Positions 8,130-8,796 of a stretch of DNA of 8,796 bases are shown piece after piece (within the stretch, counting starts at the first letter, position 1; every line of letters begins with the position of its first letter). Origin of the DNA: Bacteroidales bacterium (GTDB taxonomy: Bacteria; Bacteroidota; Bacteroidia; Bacteroidales; UBA932); NCBI GenBank assembly GCA_017429885.1, contig JAFROA010000151.1:1-8796 (forward strand). Reading direction: 5' to 3'. The notes beneath the pieces are model-generated. The model saw only the letters and a list, made by a program, of their open reading frames with translations, searched no databases and was not told the origin of the DNA. The position numbers were made by a program, and so were the translations under genes.

Positions 8130-8796
8130 ATGAATATGAAAAAGAGTATATTATTCAGTCTGTTGGGAATCGGTCTACTGTTCCTCGCACCCTCGTGCCG
8201 CGACACCCTCGACACCCATCCTACCGACTTCTTCGACGAGGAGACCGTATGGGGTTCATACAGCACGGCGAACGCCTTTGTGAACGCCACTTACTATTCC
8301 GTCCTTAACGGTTTGTGGGGCGGCAGCGGAACCGCGGTGACTTGGGAATCCAGGACCCCCAACTCCGTCGAGGCCGACCAGGTCACAAGACCTTCGGACC
8401 GTTGGGCGCTGGAAATCTATGATCGCACTAACGATCTTGGCGCCAACCAGGCCTCGAGACTCCGCAGATGCAACCTTATCATAGAGAAAGCCTCCAACTC
8501 TGAGAACCTCTCGAGTGAGGAGAAGACCCTAATCGTGGCAGAAGGAAAGTTCCTCCGCGCCATGGTGTTCTTCGACCAGGCCCGCAAGATGGGACGTTTC
8601 CTTCCCATCAAGCAAGTCTTCTCACAGGAAGACACCTTGGTAGTCAAAGACTTGCATATGACATCCTCTGTCAAGGAAAGCTACGATATAGTCATAGCCG
8701 ACTTTGAAGACGCAATTGCCGGCCTGCCCAAGACATCTTCCACCGGAAGGGCCAACAAGTACGCCGCCGAGGTTCTGCTCAGTTCAGCCTGCCTCC
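8130..8796 (+). CDS. SusD/RagB-family surface glycan-binding lipoprotein (3' end missing)
   Basis: The frame runs open to the right edge: 222 codons are visible of a family usually about 500-650 residues. The product should be an outer-membrane lipoprotein that caps SusC and captures glycans. ATG 8130 lies 7 bases after the susC stop; a second in-frame ATG at 8136 (starting Met-Lys-Lys-Ser) is equally plausible. The signal peptide ends in Leu-Ala-Pro-Ser-Cys with lipidated Cys23. After it come the usual N-terminal helix region and the conserved helical motif Ala-Glu-Gly-Lys-Phe-Leu-Arg-Ala (137-144), followed by an aromatic-rich helix and a Gly-Arg-Phe-Leu-Pro turn, which is the SusD tetratricopeptide-like signature. 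The very short gap to susC implies one transcript and probably coupled translation. The glycan-binding residues, usually downstream, are not visible. Confidence 0.95.
   Translation, partial: MNMKKSILFSLLGIGLLFLAPSCRDTLDTHPTDFFDEETVWGSYSTANAFVNATYYSVLNGLWGGSGTAVTWESRTPNSVEADQVTRPSDRWALEIYDRTNDLGANQASRLRRCNLIIEKASNSENLSSEEKTLIVAEGKFLRAMVFFDQARKMGRFLPIKQVFSQEDTLVVKDLHMTSSVKESYDIVIADFEDAIAGLPKTSSTGRANKYAAEVLLSSACL

Overview
The window is a stretch of a polysaccharide utilisation locus (PUL) from a member of the Bacteroidota, most likely Bacteroidales. The diagnosis rests on an adjacent susC/susD pair, two carbohydrate-active enzymes on the same strand, lipoprotein signal peptides, and start codons preceded by A/T-rich sequence with no Shine-Dalgarno motif. 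Coding GC is a little above half (32 of 60 bases in a sampled susC line). That is higher than the common human-gut Bacteroides and fits a higher-GC Bacteroidales lineage, but genus cannot be set from these data.

Layout, all on the + strand: (1) 1-1697, the 3' part of a clan GH-A glycoside hydrolase resembling GH42 beta-galactosidases, cut by the left window edge. (2) 1698-1967, a 270-base A/T-richer intergenic region with a weak Bacteroidota-type promoter candidate, a run of nine G, and a strong terminator-like hairpin ending 24 bases before the next start codon. (3) 1968-4991, a 1007-residue lipoprotein of the GH123-like / DUF6067 'glycoside hydrolase domain' type. (4) 5030-8122, a SusC/RagA TonB-dependent outer-membrane transporter. 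(5) 8130-8796, the start of a SusD-like glycan-binding lipoprotein, cut by the right window edge.

Genes 3-5 are spaced 38 and 7 bases apart and should form one transcript. In the expected scheme SusD captures a glycan at the surface, SusC imports it with TonB energy, and the two hydrolases cleave glycosidic bonds, the lipoprotein being membrane-anchored. The substrate is not determined. A GH42-like enzyme hints at galactosides and the GH123-like enzyme loosely at N-acetylhexosamine-type linkages, but both families contain uncharacterised members.

I see no RNA gene, mobile element, CRISPR array or plainly novel multi-gene system. The points most worth a second look are the terminator-like hairpin inside the probable leader of the operon, the G9 tract next to it, and the uncharacterised GH123-like enzyme with an Asp-Asp rather than Asp-Glu motif.
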